DNA of 64,000 bases. Source: Cladobotryum mycophilum. Lineage: Eukaryota > Ascomycota > Sordariomycetes > Hypocreales > Hypocreaceae. The first letter of the stretch is position 1, and every line of letters starts with the position of its first letter. Under the pieces are notes generated by a model, which ran no database searches, was not told where the DNA came from, and worked only from the letters and a program-made list of their open reading frames with translations. The stretch is taken from assembly GCA_036429605.1 (NCBI GenBank), contig CM071590.1, forward strand, positions 5,952,001 through 6,016,000. The letters run 5' to 3'. Made by a program: the position numbers and the translations under genes. Shown here in pieces: positions 22,634-35,530 of this stretch.

Positions 22634-25600
22634 ATGAGTGACGAAAAGGCGAAAAAATCCGAAAATGGATTATTACGGTATCTTGGGCAAAGCAAAACTG
22701 TCGCCGAATTTCATACGGAATTCGAAAAGTCGTTGCCAAAAAGGACAAAGTCCAGTACAACAGGCCCCAAATTTCATCGGGCCGTGGCGCGTGCGATTGA
22801 GGACCAGCTTAATGAGTTGCGACATCAACAGCCCAACACTTTTTCTACTGCAGCTTGGTACGAAGCCATGGTAGAGAATGTGAAGGAAATTCTCAACTTT
22901 CGCGAGAATGAAAAAATGAAGCGGGCCAGTCTTAGCCCGAGTATCAGAGCAGAGTGGTCTGATGGCCCCATTGACGAACTGCGTTTACAACCAGCGTACA
23001 TCATCGCAACTGCCCTTTGTCGCCTAGACCCACCAATGGCATTTGTATTGGACGAAAGGCGTTATTCTCCTTTTGAGATCGCTGCAGCTTCTGGACTCAC
23101 GGGACTTGTTCGGGTGATGATCGATGAACTTGCCAAATATTACCAAACCTCAGACAGCACGGGTCAGCTTTTATTGCAGCACGTCTCCCGGAAGTCAAAG
23201 TCTAAATTGAGTGCCTTTCAATTAGCCGCCAAAAAATGCAGACTAGACGTCTTAAAATTACTGCTAGATGAATTTCCCAGTCTCGCGGACAAGGATAGCC
23301 TGAGTGCCACGATGAAACGGACAGTTCCGAACTCAACCAACGATGACGATGATTCAGGCTTGGACATGGATGACGACTCTGATGACAAAGATGAAGCGAC
23401 GGAAGACGACGCACTAGAAGCATTCAAACTCATTCTGGATAAAGTCAAACCAGTTGATGATTTCGAAATCTGGCAAGAGGCCGTCAAAACTCCGTCTTTG
23501 AAGGTTGTGAAATATCTCATCGACAAGGCTGCTAGTAAAGATGCACTGTCCACTTCTATTTCTTACGAAAACGTCAAGTGCATCATTGAAAGCGGAACCA
23601 TCGAGATGTGGGAGGCACTCGATGGCAGCATCCTTCATGATTTGATGAGCAAGAACTCTGGAGGTCTACTCCACATCGCAGTACAGCACCTCAAGGTGAA
23701 TATTGTGGAACACATTGTTACAAATTATCCGAACCAGATTCAATTCGGCACTCAAACTAGCGAAAAAAGTGGCAATGAGATTGAATATCCCATACAATGT
23801 CTACGAAGACCAATCACTCTCACAGATCTGGCACCCGACTCCGAATATATGAAAATTCGCGATCTGTTATTACATGCCATGATTCGGAGCGATAGCGCTA
23901 TCATGGGAATCAAGGACATTAGAAGAATACTGAGCAAGTCAAATAGTACGTTTATATATTAGTATCCCTTCGCCAACTATACATTGCCAGCTAACGGGTG
24001 AAACAGTTGAAGGTATCTAGATTCTTTCTTTCGTTGCTAATCGCAAGGGGTCAGCCAATGCTGACCTAATCTCTAGCAAATACGATATGTCTACATTTGT
24101 CAACCATTAATACGGAGGAACAGAGCTTTGCGGATTATGTCCAATGGCTCGATGCACAGAAGCAGAATACTGCTCGAATCTTCAAGTTCGAGAAAGTTCT
24201 TAAATACGCCAACTTCCCCGATCTTGATAGTCAGACCACCGCCACGCTGACAAGCCAAGGGATGGTCAACTTACGCGAAGACCACACGGAAATCAGTGAT
24301 GTGTTTAAATGGCTAGGGGCTCGAGGGGTACAGCAAGTGCTGGAATTGAGTGTTCCTGACCGATTACTTTGCCCTCATTCAGATGAGTCAGTGACTATCT
24401 GTGTTAATGATTTCAGCATTCAGCTTCTCAATTGGAGGAAGCTGGACTTATACTTAGGTGGTATCAAGAACAAGGATAATCTTCGAGAGCTACATCTTTA
24501 TAGCAGTGGGAATCCTTCGGTACATGACCATTGGTGTCAAGAGCTACCCAAGTTCGCCAAGGTAAGTTGAGCTGAGTTTATCCACGATAACGAGAGCTAA
24601 AAGAGCGTCTTTTTCAGCTGGAACGATTGTACATCAATGTAGTTGAGGTGAGCTTTCGTGCAATTTTGGTCAGAGCCCATCTAACAATACTAGGATTGCC
24701 TCAGTAAGCCGCGAGTCCAAAAGGTAATTGGTGAGCTACAGCAGCGTCTAGATGACATCAATCGCTCAGAAGATGTGAATTACCGATGGACGAAAAAAAT
24801 GCCAAGACCTATAAAAGACCAACAAGGCAAATACAAGGTCCATGTGAAAGAGACATCTTGGAACACAAGAAAGAAAAGGAAGACCTACAGAAAGATTCAA
24901 GAGATGTAGGAAACATTCATATTTGATGCTAGGTAGAACCTACTAACACCGCTTAGAACAAACGACATTGTCAGGCCGAATCTATCGGCTTTCATCGAGA
25001 AGTTTAAGGGAGAGAGCAGAAATCTAAATCGAAAAACCAGGATTGCCTTAATCGACAGCGGAGTGGTAATTGTCGGCGGCAAAGACAAATCACAGCCTTT
25101 GAGAACTAGCATGGACGCTCGACTTGCCGAAGAAGAACAGAGAGCAGAGTCGTCTATTAACGACTTAGCACAGAGAGTGCGAGCTGGTACTTCATTCGTG
25201 AGAACCGGAGATGATCATGAACAAGTCTGGTGGCATGCCTCTGAGCCACATGGGACGCAAATGGCGCGGCTCATTTGCTCGATTGACCCAACCTGTGAGC
25301 TTTATGTAGCCAAGGTGGCCGAAACGAGAAGTGCCGGAATTCCTGCGAATATTGTTTCAGATGTAAGTGTGTCATTGTAACTGGGGAAGCAGGAGCTAAT
25401 GCTAGGATCGCTAGGCAATTCACTGGGCCATCGAAAAAGATGTTGACATCATATCACTAAGCCTCGTGGCATACACGGACGTTAGTAATCTGAGTAACGC
25501 TCTCATGGCTGCAAAAGATAAAGACATCGTGATCTTATGCAGCACCGCGGACGAAGGATACAGATCGCCAACAGCCGTCACCGGACAGTCACAACACCAA

Positions 25601-26029
25601 CAAGACGTATTCACCATCGCAGCCCATGATCAATGGGGAAATGTCCTGGATTACAGTCAGAAAGGCGGCTATTCGTTCGGTTTCATTGGGAATAATGTCC
25701 ATGTTGGACAAGTTCCGTTTCTTAAATCCACCGAGTCTGTTAGTGGAAGCTCCGTTGCAACGGCCATCGCAGCAGGAACAGCATCCCTCATTCTGGCATG
25801 TTATCGCTTATCCTTGACCTACACCAAAAGCCAAACAAATAGCGCCAATATCAATAGATGGAGATGTCGCGCAGTTCATCAAAAGTTCTCTTCGATGCAA
25901 GAGAAGCCGGAGAATAAGTTTGTAGCTCTAGATAACCTTTGTGGGAAGGATAAAAGGCTTCGAGATGCAGACTTCAAAGCTACTATTCAGGAGAACTTTG
26001 CATTTAAGTGGGATTCTAACAGCAGCTAG
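22634..26029 (+). CDS. Intracellular subtilisin-like (S8) serine protease with ankyrin-like N-terminus
   Basis: Seven exons (22634-23945, 24007-24012, 24077-24561, 24618-24647, 24694-24905, 24957-25362, 25415-26029) give 1021 residues. The N-terminal half is helical, with ankyrin-like repeats (SPFEIAAASGLTGLVRVMI, SAFQLAAKKCRLDVLKLLL) and an acidic stretch rich in Asp at about 23340-23415. The C-terminal S8 domain keeps the triad: Asp about 715 (RIALIDSGV), His about 780 (PHGTQMA) and Ser about 930 (SGSSVATA). The usual oxyanion Asn position reads Asp (STADEG). There is no signal peptide or propeptide, so it is expected to act in the cytosol. S8 domains are known as effector domains of fungal NLR-type proteins. 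The next gene downstream, 500 bp away in the same direction, is a NACHT-WD40 protein. The 6-bp exon may instead be skipped in frame. ATG at 22634 preferred over 22601. Confidence 0.85.
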
Positions 26030-26528
26030 CCAAAGAAACGCAAGTAACTTATAGTGAGAAAATACATGCTTAGCCACCTAGCTTAGGTAGCCTTGTGAAA
26101 ATATCTGATAAAAACTCGACAGAAGCAGTTGAACCCTTGTATAGTGGAGGTTTAATGCCACTTCACGATGTTTCCTCTGTTATAGGAGCGTCAACAGCGG
26201 CCCAACAACACCCTTTCAAGCGGCTCTGCATAAGGGTGTACCACGTCTCGAACGGGACGTAAAGTACAGGTACTTGAGAGGACCCCTACGATATTAGGCA
26301 GCCATGCATTCGGGCAGCTCGCAGAACAGGGGTTCCAGGCTCTGTTCCGTGTATGGGGCCACCACAGCCAATCCGTTTCAAAATCGCATCTGCCTACTGG
26401 TACTCCGTACTCCTCCCAAATTCTTTAAACCTCGCAAACTATGTCTCCCACTCTTCACTATTCTAGTTGAACTTACAGACACTATCCCAAACACCAAGAT
26501 TACAATTGCATGATAACCCCTTGACACC
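26030..26528. other. Promoter region between the subtilase and NACHT-WD40 genes
   Basis: Half a kilobase between two same-strand genes. No ORF with support. It contains the 3' end of one gene and the promoter of the next. Confidence 0.45.
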
Positions 26529-29500
26529 ATGAGTAATAACGTGAAACTCAAAGCTGGGAATTTCTTCAGTTTCAGAAGGAATAGAAGGACCACCGAATTG
26601 AGAGAGATTCCTGCTTCTCCAATCGCTGAGCGCACGCAGACCCCATCCATTGAGCATCAAGCGACATCCTCACCAACTCCACTAGAATTCGGTCATAATA
26701 CGCCAGCACCAGCAGACACGGTCGATGTCGAAACAGAGCCACAACGGAAAATTGCAACCGACACAGAATCTGAGCCAGCCATTAGTCCCCCTCTCCAAGA
26801 TACAGTGCAGCCACAAGACACGGCTTTACTGAGTGGTGTTTCGGTGCATCTCGACGATAATCCCACCATTTCAGAAAGTCTTTGGGATGACGCATACCGG
26901 TACCTTAGGATCCAGAACAAGAATCTCGTGGCATGGTATGAGGCAGCTTTGTCCTCATTCTTAGAGTCAGGGCCGAACTTTCAGATGATCTCATCTCAAG
27001 CACCTGATAATGCTGTAGGCCATGAGAAGACTGGCCTAAAAAGATCACAAATGAAGGCTGTTGTCGAAAAATGGTGCAATCAGACGATAGAAGCCAATCA
27101 GGGCGGCGAGCTTGGCCAAGATGTCTCCAACAAGAACGGCAAGATATTCCAGATCATTCGGAAGAATATTCATAGCACAGAAGACGCGGCTACGGCCTGG
27201 GCTGGCCTGTGTCTTGCCTCAGCGGTATGATAGGATGAACAAAGTTGGGCTTCATTAGTTCTAATCATTTCCTAGGTACTTTTTAATCCGGCGATAGCAG
27301 ACAAAGAGAGTTGCTCTGGGTTGATTTTCATCATCTCACGAATGAAGTGGTACACCTACTTGCCAAAGCTGCTCCTAGTGAATGATATTGAGGAGCCCAA
27401 GACAAAAGTCGTTAGTCTGTACATTGCGATTCTTTCTTTTTTGATGAAGATTACCTGCTCTCTCATCAATACCCTGGAATTTGAAATCACTAGCGCCATC
27501 CATGGAGCTGGTTTTTGGGATTACGACTTGAAAAGCATCATTGAAGCAGAAAGAGGCGTGATACTTGTTGCTGAAGAAGAAGTCAAAATACCATTAGAAA
27601 AACTTGTCAAGTTTCAAGTCGATGAAGAAATACGGCTCGAGCCCGACACCGTATCTTCTCCTAAAGGTGACCTTGCTAAGGCACTGAAAGCCCTGACTAT
27701 GGAAGCCCCCATATTGCGCACGCTTCAATCTGGCATGACAAGCGATAAGATAACCAAATACTATGAGTTCATACGCTCTAGACCAGAATACAAAACATTC
27801 TTGAATTGGAAGACACGAGAGGGCTCGATACTATGCATTCGAGGAGGTGCGGGAATAGGAAAAACAAGTCTTTTGCCGAAATTTATACGGGAGTTCGGTC
27901 AGCAAACAAATAACCGATGCGTATCTTACTTCTTCTTTGATCATAGCAAGCCAGAGCTATCTACTATTGCCTCGGCCCTCAAGCACTTGATATGGCACAT
28001 TATTGAAAGTCAACCCTCCATGTTACCACATCTCTGGAAAAAGTTGGAGTCCACGGAGAGGGAACAACTGGGAGACCTTGCTGATACGTTGGCATTGTTT
28101 GGCATCCTTTACAATATATTCAAGGACGATAGCTTTCAGGAAACATACTTGGTGCTAGATGCCTTGGAGGAATGTCGAGATCAGAATGAATGGCCCGGCT
28201 TACAGGGTCTCTTGCGCTTCATTCGCGAATCAACAACTTGGACATCAAATATCCGATGGATGATGGTAGTTGACTGTGATTCAAATCACATAGAATCAGC
28301 TTTTCAACAAACTAGCCATCTTCCCCTATTTCTCGACATCCCTGGCCAACTTCCTAGCGACGGCTTTGGAAGTTATATTAGGCACAAAGTTGCTATGCTG
28401 TCTGATCAGAAGCGCTACGACACTGCATTGAAGCAACATGTGATTACATCCTTATTTCGGCTTCCATACCGTAACTACCTGTCGATCGACATCATTTGCA
28501 CTGCTCTAGAAGCTGAAGATAATTGGTACGCTTCCACTTTGCTGGCTGAAGTCGTTCAACTCGACAAATTGGAGCCCTTGTACAAGTTGATGGTGGCAAA
28601 GCTGGACAGCTTACCACGTGAAGACGGCGATTTTTGCAAGAGACTTCTTCGTCTCGTAGCCATTAGCCACCGATCATTGCACTTGAACGAGCTGAAAAAG
28701 CTTGTCGAGTTAAAACCGAAGATAGGTAGTCATGAGGCTGATATAACTGCAATTGTCTCGAAATGCGCCGTGTTTCTCCGGAAAATTGAAGGAAGCGTTT
28801 CCTTCCATAATTTCTCAGCGCAAAGATTTGTTCAACAGGAAATCATCACCATGGGAATGGTCTCGCAGGAGCATTCTTATGTGACGCGGCGATGTTTGAT
28901 CGCGACTACTGAGTTCCTAAGCAATAGTGATGAGGGCGGAGTCTCAATTCACCAATTTGGCCGCAAAGAGGACAACGACTGTTCTTCATATGCCTACGCT
29001 CTGATACATTGGATGACACATCTCATGGCCATCCAGAACGTTCAAGAAGAGACTGAAACCTGTGACCAAGTCACACGTTTCTTAGAAAATTCCTTAGTTA
29101 CTTGGGCCGCCTCGCTCATTTCACAAAAGCAGTTCACTGTCGCAGCCAGCATGATGCAAGTGCTGAATTTTAGAATTCAAGTAAGTTAGATAACTTTTGC
29201 ATTATTAGCCGTCTCTCAATCGTAAATGAGTGTGTGTGTTAACCCGCGGCTTTCAGCAAAGTAATATGACGGACAAAAGCGAGCTTCGAGTCGCTATCAG
29301 AGAGGCATGTGCTCTGTTCCATCTACATCTTTCACTGAACTCGGAAACCAAAAGTCCTTCGTCGATAGAGGCCACGGTTTTATTCTTCCCCGCCGAGACT
29401 CAAATCGCGCGAACTTGGAAGTCAAACGTTATTCCCTGGATTCATAGTCTACAGCAGTGTGGGAACTTTGCGCCCAAGGCGCTTGCGACCTTTGAAGGCC

Positions 29501-31362
29501 ATGAAGACTGGGTTCGATCAATCGCATTTTCTACAAACGGGCGTCAGTTGGCCTCAGGCTCAGACGATCAAACGGTTCGCATCTGGGATACGGAGTATGG
29601 GCTCGTGCAGCACACCCTACCGATTCCCAGAGCCTACATATACAGCGTCGCGATATCCTCTAGGAATGAGGTGGCAGCTGGCACAGATAATTCTGTCATA
29701 ATGATATGGGACTTAATAACTGGGAAAGAAAATAGAAAAATAGGCGTTTCCACAAGTCCAGTTTATTGTCTCGACTTCTCGCCAGATGGTAGTAAGCTAG
29801 CCGCGACTGTCGGAAAGTCCATAAACATCTGGAATCTCGATGCTCAAGAGGACTCAGAGTGCATCCAGCGTGGAGCCTACGTCAAATACGTTTCCTTCTC
29901 GGTGGATGGCAAGATGCTAGTATCAACTGGGTCAAATGATATCTTTGTCGAAATGTTGGATGACCCTCAGTCAGTCAGGGTTTTCAAGGGCCATACGGAT
30001 AAAGTAAACTGCGCGATCTTCTCACATGACATGAAACTCGTTGCTTCCGCTTCGGAAGATCAGACATGTGGCATATGGGATGTAAAAAGTGGTGACAGAA
30101 TGTTCACACTCACATACGATTCTGCCGTCAGGTCTATTGCCTTCTCTCCGAATAATATGTGGCTTATGTCAAGTACCTCCAGCACCCTCCGCTTCTGGAA
30201 TCTTGAGACTAGGACCGAGCATCATGTCATACACTTGTTAGAATCGGACATTCTATCCATTGCATGTCCATCCACATCCTCAACCTATATCGCCAGTTCA
30301 ATGTCTAGTGGCGACATTCTTCTTTGGCCCATTCCGGATGGAAGTACTACAAACCAGGGTGATTCATCAACCGCCATGGCTCCTACTATAGGGGATATCA
30401 CAGACTTAACCGTCTCTCCGAATGGGAAAATCGTTGCGTTTGGGACATATGATGGGTCTGTACAACTTTGGCACCCAGAGACGGGCCAGTGCATTCCAAT
30501 TAAGATGAGTAAGGTGGATACATCGAGCGTAAGATCACTCAGCTTCTCGCCAGATGGTTGTAATATTCTTATAACCTGCAAGCGGTACGTTGGTGTATGT
30601 AATACAACAGGTGCCGAGTTGAGGGTTCTCAAAGACCATGATAATTGGACCCGGTTTGGAGCATGGTCAGCGAAGGGTCGATACATTGCAACTGCATCGG
30701 ATGACAAATGTATCAGGATTTGGTCGATGGAAGGTGAGAAGGATAGCGCCCCTGTGGTTCTGGATAAGCAGCATCAGGATTATGTCCGAGCTGTTGCGTT
30801 CTCGCTAGATGGAAAATACCTCGTCTCGGGTGGAGATGACAGGAAAGTCTTAGTCTGGAAGAAGACATCGGAAAGAGTCTGGGAAAAGAAACACACTTTG
30901 AGTGGGCATGTTGGCTACATCACAAGTGTGATGTTTATGCCCGACTCCCGACGCATCTTATCATTCTCTTTGGATAAGACGTTAAGAATTTGGGACTTGG
31001 AGAAAGAAGACAATGAAGCTGCTAAGATAGATGTCAGTCGTCCACCCTACAGAATTCGGCATGATGCAAAGTCCTCCGATTTTATCATGACGGACACCGG
31101 TGCTCAATCACTCAACAAAGATGCTAGCGATCCGCAAACGCCCTCATGGTCACCATACCGCCTGAAATACATTTCAGATAGGGGCCGATGGGCAATTACA
31201 TTTGAGAATCGCTATGTCCTGTTACTCCCCCAGGGGATATCTCGAGAGGCGTCATATGTTGACGGATATCGAATAATCATTGGTGCTGAAAATGGCCAAG
31301 TGTTGGTCATTAATCTTTCGAAGAAGCAAGTCCCAAAAGGTGATTTGGGCTTTATTGCATAA
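26529..31362 (+). CDS. NLR-like protein: NACHT_N - NACHT NTPase - WD40 repeats
   Basis: Three exons (26529-27224, 27276-29180, 29257-31362) give 1568 residues. A disordered Ser/Pro/Thr-rich leader of about 100 residues is followed by a NACHT_N-type helical domain (LWDDAYRYL, about 118-230 and beyond). The NACHT NTPase has Walker A GGAGIGKTS (about 422-430) and Walker B YLVLDALEE (about 524). A winged-helix/helical region precedes about 12-13 WD40 units from about residue 945 (for example GSDDQTVRIWD, ASDDKCIRIW, FSLDKTLRIWD), enough for two propellers. This is the signal-transducing STAND architecture of fungal NLRs (NWD family), which sense a ligand through the repeats and trigger cell death or incompatibility. 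Unlike the HET-D/HET-E type, the repeats here are divergent from each other. No separate N-terminal effector domain is evident, so the effector may be encoded separately, possibly next door. Confidence 0.88.
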
Positions 31363-31517
31363 GAGATTGGTAAATAGTCGCAGATACTCAAATCAATACC
31401 AGCTGCTTTTGAGTGACCTGGCTCAAAAAGGTACAACACACTATGATAGCCCGGGCAGAATTGTCTAAGACAGTAGTAGTATCAGACCCTCACTTCGAAC
31501 TGAAATACATCCCGTAG

Positions 31518-32234
31518 AAACAAAGAATACTTGTTTTACTTAGCGGCTATTTCTTCGGGGCCTTAAGAGGCGGCACCGCTGACATCAAGACCGACACCGT
31601 CAACAAGCTAACAGCCAAGGGTATTCACTTAAATCTAGGCGAGTTTTTTTATGCTGATGTCATAGTCATAGCCACGGGGCTCAAATTACAAAATTGATAA
31701 CAGGTGTGAGCTGTTTGTTGATGGAAGAAGGGTTGACTTTAGCGACAAGCTTATGTGGAAAGGGACCGTGATGCAAGATGTACCTTCTTCATGGTCGGAT
31801 ACACCAATTCTTCATGAACACTGGCAGCAGAGGTTGACTATTTTATTGTGCGTCGTCTACTTGAACGAATGCAGCATCAGAAAATTCTTGTCGCCATTCC
31901 ACGTTTGAGTGATCAATCCCCCGTCCAAGCCATGGGGCTTCTCGATTATGACTACACATACGCGACAAAGGCGGGAGACCGAGAGCCCTGGAAGTCACGC
32001 AACACTTACTTCAAGGATATACCAATCGCCAAGTATAGATCGATCACAACCCATCTCGAGTTAATCACGCCAGTCTCCAGCAAGCCCCAACCGAGTCAAC
32101 TTACGCCGAGAGAACTTTGGATCCAGGCATTGAGAATCTTGTGTTCTACCTACCAGTCATACATCCTTCTTTTAATCTCATTATGTATCATCTTAGCCTT
32201 CTACAATCCGATAATGCTGATGCTGATGAAATAG
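31518..32234 (+). pseudogene. Flavin-binding monooxygenase (Baeyer-Villiger/FMO type) fragment
   Basis: Only the C-terminal part of a class B flavin monooxygenase remains. Similarity starts in frame 0 with FFGALRGGTADIKTDTV and VIVIATGLKL (the ATG motif near the NADP-binding region). It passes to frame 1 after an extra A in the run at 31690-31693, and returns to frame 0 after loss of one base near 31786-31788. It then meets a TGA at 31815-31817, where the family usually has Trp (GYTNSSW). After that the frame is open to 32234 and ends in a hydrophobic membrane-anchor-like segment. The N-terminal FAD-binding half is absent upstream, where the NACHT-WD40 gene ends. Clearly non-functional as read. 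Confidence 0.8.
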
Positions 32235-33142
32235 AGCAGTGAACCACATTCTGCTGCTTCTTTGTTGAGTGTGACTGCGTCAAGAATGGCATCTACTTGA
32301 AGATGAACACTTTCATTTTACCCACTACTTCTCTTGTTTCTCGTCACTAAAATATACACTTACATGAATGAGCACTATTAGAAATAAAAGAGCATAAGGA
32401 AAGCAACTATTTGTATTTAAAAGATGAATAGTTGGCGATGCGACTATGGATGTCTATCATATTATGCCGCTAGTGAGAGAACGGACTATATTATACCTTC
32501 TATAAAAAGGTTTTCGGCATCTACTTGTTATAATAAACCATTGTCATTATGATTTCTGATGACATTCCACGCCGATGCATGAGAAGAATACCTCTCATTT
32601 CAATTAGCTATCACTAATATATCGTGGTCTAAGAGTTGCTCGTGTCGGTGCCTTTACACTGAGTTATTGACAACGACTATTTGTGATCGCTCTCAATCAC
32701 CCGTCGGCACCTTTCACTAATCATGCAGGAGTAGACAGTCCATCAAGACTTCGCAAACAGCTTTTGAGGGGACTCATGCAGGACTTTTTCCTGGTCTCGG
32801 ATAAAGAAGGGCGTATTGTAATGCCCGATCCCTGCTCTGCAGTCTGCATTCAAGAGCCCCTATATGAAACGGATGGCACAATCCAGGACTTCATGCGTCA
32901 TATTAGGCTAATTTGGCATGTATTTGACGAAAAGACGATGGAAATACTCGTATTAATTGGACAATGCCTCTATGACCTGTTAACGACCATGTTCCCTGAC
33001 GTAATTCCAATCCTACCCTGAAATGTAACCAACGCATAGCAACGCCCCTCTCATCGATATAAAGAGTAGGAAGAATAACAATATGTAGTAATGGAGAATG
33101 AAGATGCTGAAATAACCGAATTCTTCATCAATTAAGAGACTC
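32235..33142. other. AT-rich gap with one unsupported ORF and the GH79 promoter
   Basis: An ORF at 32683-33021 (112 codons) has a fairly ordinary composition but no domain I recognise; it could be a remnant. The rest is AT-rich and without features, apart from the TATA element near 33058. Confidence 0.4.
33057..33063 (+). promoter_or_regulatory. TATA-like box upstream of the GH79 gene
   Basis: ATATAAA lies about 80 bp before the start codon at 33143, a usual position for a fungal core promoter. Inferred from sequence and spacing only. Confidence 0.4.
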
Positions 33143-34981
33143 ATGATGTTCAAAAAAGTGTTTACCTTGACTGTTTCTGCTGGACTTGCGAGCTCCCTTG
33201 TCTGCGCAGAGACGGTGCAAGTGGGCGTCGCTCCATCTGTACCACCTTCATCGAGTCCGCCGATATCAAGAGACTTCCAGTCATTCTCGATCGAGTTTGC
33301 GTTCTTTGCCGACTTTAATGGTATATCTACTCTTTCCATTGAAAGGCACAAGGCGTCTTGAACACTGGCTAACACTGGGCTCGCAGGAAATAAATCGCAT
33401 CCAAACAATTTCACCAACAATCTACTAGCGAACTTGAGAGAGTTCAACGGAGGTGTTCCCCAGATCCTGCGTATTGGTGGAAACACTCAGTATGTCATAG
33501 AAATCTCGCTTTGGGTATAGCAACTGACTACCAACAGAGACCATGTCACATACCATCCAGAACAAAAGGAGGGCATCATCAATTATTGGGACCCAACTTA
33601 CAACTCAGATCAGCCTCGCAATTCATCCATAGGCCCTGCATTCTGGGAGTCTTTCACCGCCATAGAGGGAACCAAGTACATATTCGGACTAAACTTTTAC
33701 AAGAATGACTCGACCTACTTGGACAATCTGAAAGGCCAAGTGGAGGAGTCGTTGAAGCAGATCCCTGTAGACAGACTACACCTGTTTGAGATTGGAAATG
33801 AGAATGACTACGGCGCATTGTCAGGTTTCAGGCCATCAAACTGGACGCAGCAGGAGTGGGTAGAAGAATGGACCTATCGCAGCCGTCACATACAGACACC
33901 GGGGAACACTCTTCGGTTCTATGCACCCTCGACTTGCTGCTACAATATTTCGACAAAATACTCATTCTTTTCGCCTTGGACAATTTGGAATAGTACATTC
34001 GACTACAATCGGGATGGGTGGGTTGCCGAGGTATCGCAACACGGGTCAGTACAATAAGATGTCCATGTTTGTTGAATCATTGCACTAAAACCAAGGATAG
34101 ATATGTCTCTGGCACGAGTCAGAATCCCACACTGCAAGGTATTAGAGGATCTGTTCATCTGGCTACGAAAATGCTGATCATAGACAGGAACTCTGATGAA
34201 CCACACCAGCGTTGTTATCAACGGTACCATTCATCAATCGCTATACAAATTAAATCATGCTGCCGGACGCATTTACACTCTGGGCGAAACGAACAGTGTG
34301 TCGGGACAAGGCGCTTTTGGTGTGTCGGACGTCTTTGGGTCCGCTTTGTTCATCGTCGACTATGAGTTATACTATGCATCCTTTGTCAGTTTCTTCCACA
34401 ATGACTCTTTACAAACCTGCATACTAACATTCTTGCAGGGCGTCCATCGCATGCACATGCATCAAGGCACAGGCTATCGCTACGGAGCCTGGTTACCGAT
34501 TGCTCTGAATGGCACCGGGCCATCAACAAACCCTCCCTATTACGGCCATGTCATGGTATCCAAGTTCATCGGCAGTTCCAACAATACTCGCATTAATAAT
34601 ATAGATCTACACAATAACTATTACTCCGCATATGCAGCCTACGAAGATGGAAAACTAGCACGAGTCATCTTGCTGAACCTACATGAGTGGAATCCTCCAA
34701 GGGCTGCCGCTGGGACAGACACCAGGCCCCAGACAATATTTAACCTGCAAGGTCCAGTTGGATACAAATATGCAACAGTCGAGCTCATGACTGCTCCTGG
34801 GGCAGCATCACAAAAGAACATTACGGTTGCCGGGATAAGCTATGACTATGAACTAGCACAGGGACGTCCTGTGACTGTTGGCCCGAGAATTGCTCAGAAG
34901 ATCAACTTGGATCGCCAGGGCAGATTATCTGTCAGTATCCAAGCATCCCAAGCAGTGTTGTTGACTTTTTACAAAGAGTAA
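33143..34981 (+). CDS. Secreted glycoside hydrolase family 79 (beta-glucuronidase-type)
   Basis: Six exons (33143-33320, 33387-33489, 33538-34044, 34101-34138, 34188-34384, 34439-34981) give 521 residues. An N-terminal signal peptide is clear (basic MMFKK start, hydrophobic core, likely cleavage after about residue 22). Family motifs include IGGNTQDH, the acid/base Glu in EIGNEND (about 182) and the nucleophile Glu in GETNSVSGQG (about 309). HMHQGTGYRYGAW follows. A C-terminal beta-domain ends the protein. Fungal GH79 enzymes remove glucuronic acid or 4-O-methylglucuronic acid from plant glycans such as arabinogalactan proteins. Many N-x-S/T sites support secretion. All splice sites are standard and every junction restores the family sequence. 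It stands alone, with no other carbohydrate-active gene nearby. Confidence 0.9.
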
Positions 34982-35530
34982 TCTTGCCAACAATGAGATC
35001 CTGGCATCGTTTATTTGCGAGTTGCATGAGGAAGTCTAGTAGTCATAGCTCATGCTTTGCGATTATGACGACCAATAAAACATCTGCTGTTAACACCTCT
35101 GACTATAAATAGTAGATATGGTAGAACTGAATATTCTTTGTTCTTTGTCAGAGCCGAGCCTGTGTTATGGCTGTCAATTGTTTCACCACAATGCGCAACC
35201 AATGAACTACTTGAAGAAGATTCCAAGGCGCTCGGATATTGATCTATTTGGGAGAAATGTTTCTGTTTCCGGCGGTAATAAGTTCAAGCTTTTCATTGAC
35301 TACTAAGTTGCTGAGTAGATGGAGTAGTGGACAAAGAGCCTTTGATGCCACAAATAAACCTCAATTCCCATGCTGCTTCTCGTAATAGTGTACTTGACTG
35401 TAAAAACAAAATGCAGCCAACCTCTCCAAACAGTGACTGTAACATCTAGGTCGACCTTTTATCTTATCAATACCAAAAAGAACTTGAAAGCTTGCCGCCA
35501 TTTCACTCATTGGAATACGCTGTCTACGCG
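34982..35530. other. Intergenic region
   Basis: Holds the GH79 3' end and the promoter of the next gene. A 62-codon ORF at 35118-35306 has no support. Confidence 0.45.

Noticed and set aside
32683..33021. 112-codon ORF between the FMO pseudogene and GH79
   Set aside because: No recognised motif, uncertain start, AT-rich surroundings; could be a remnant but cannot be supported.
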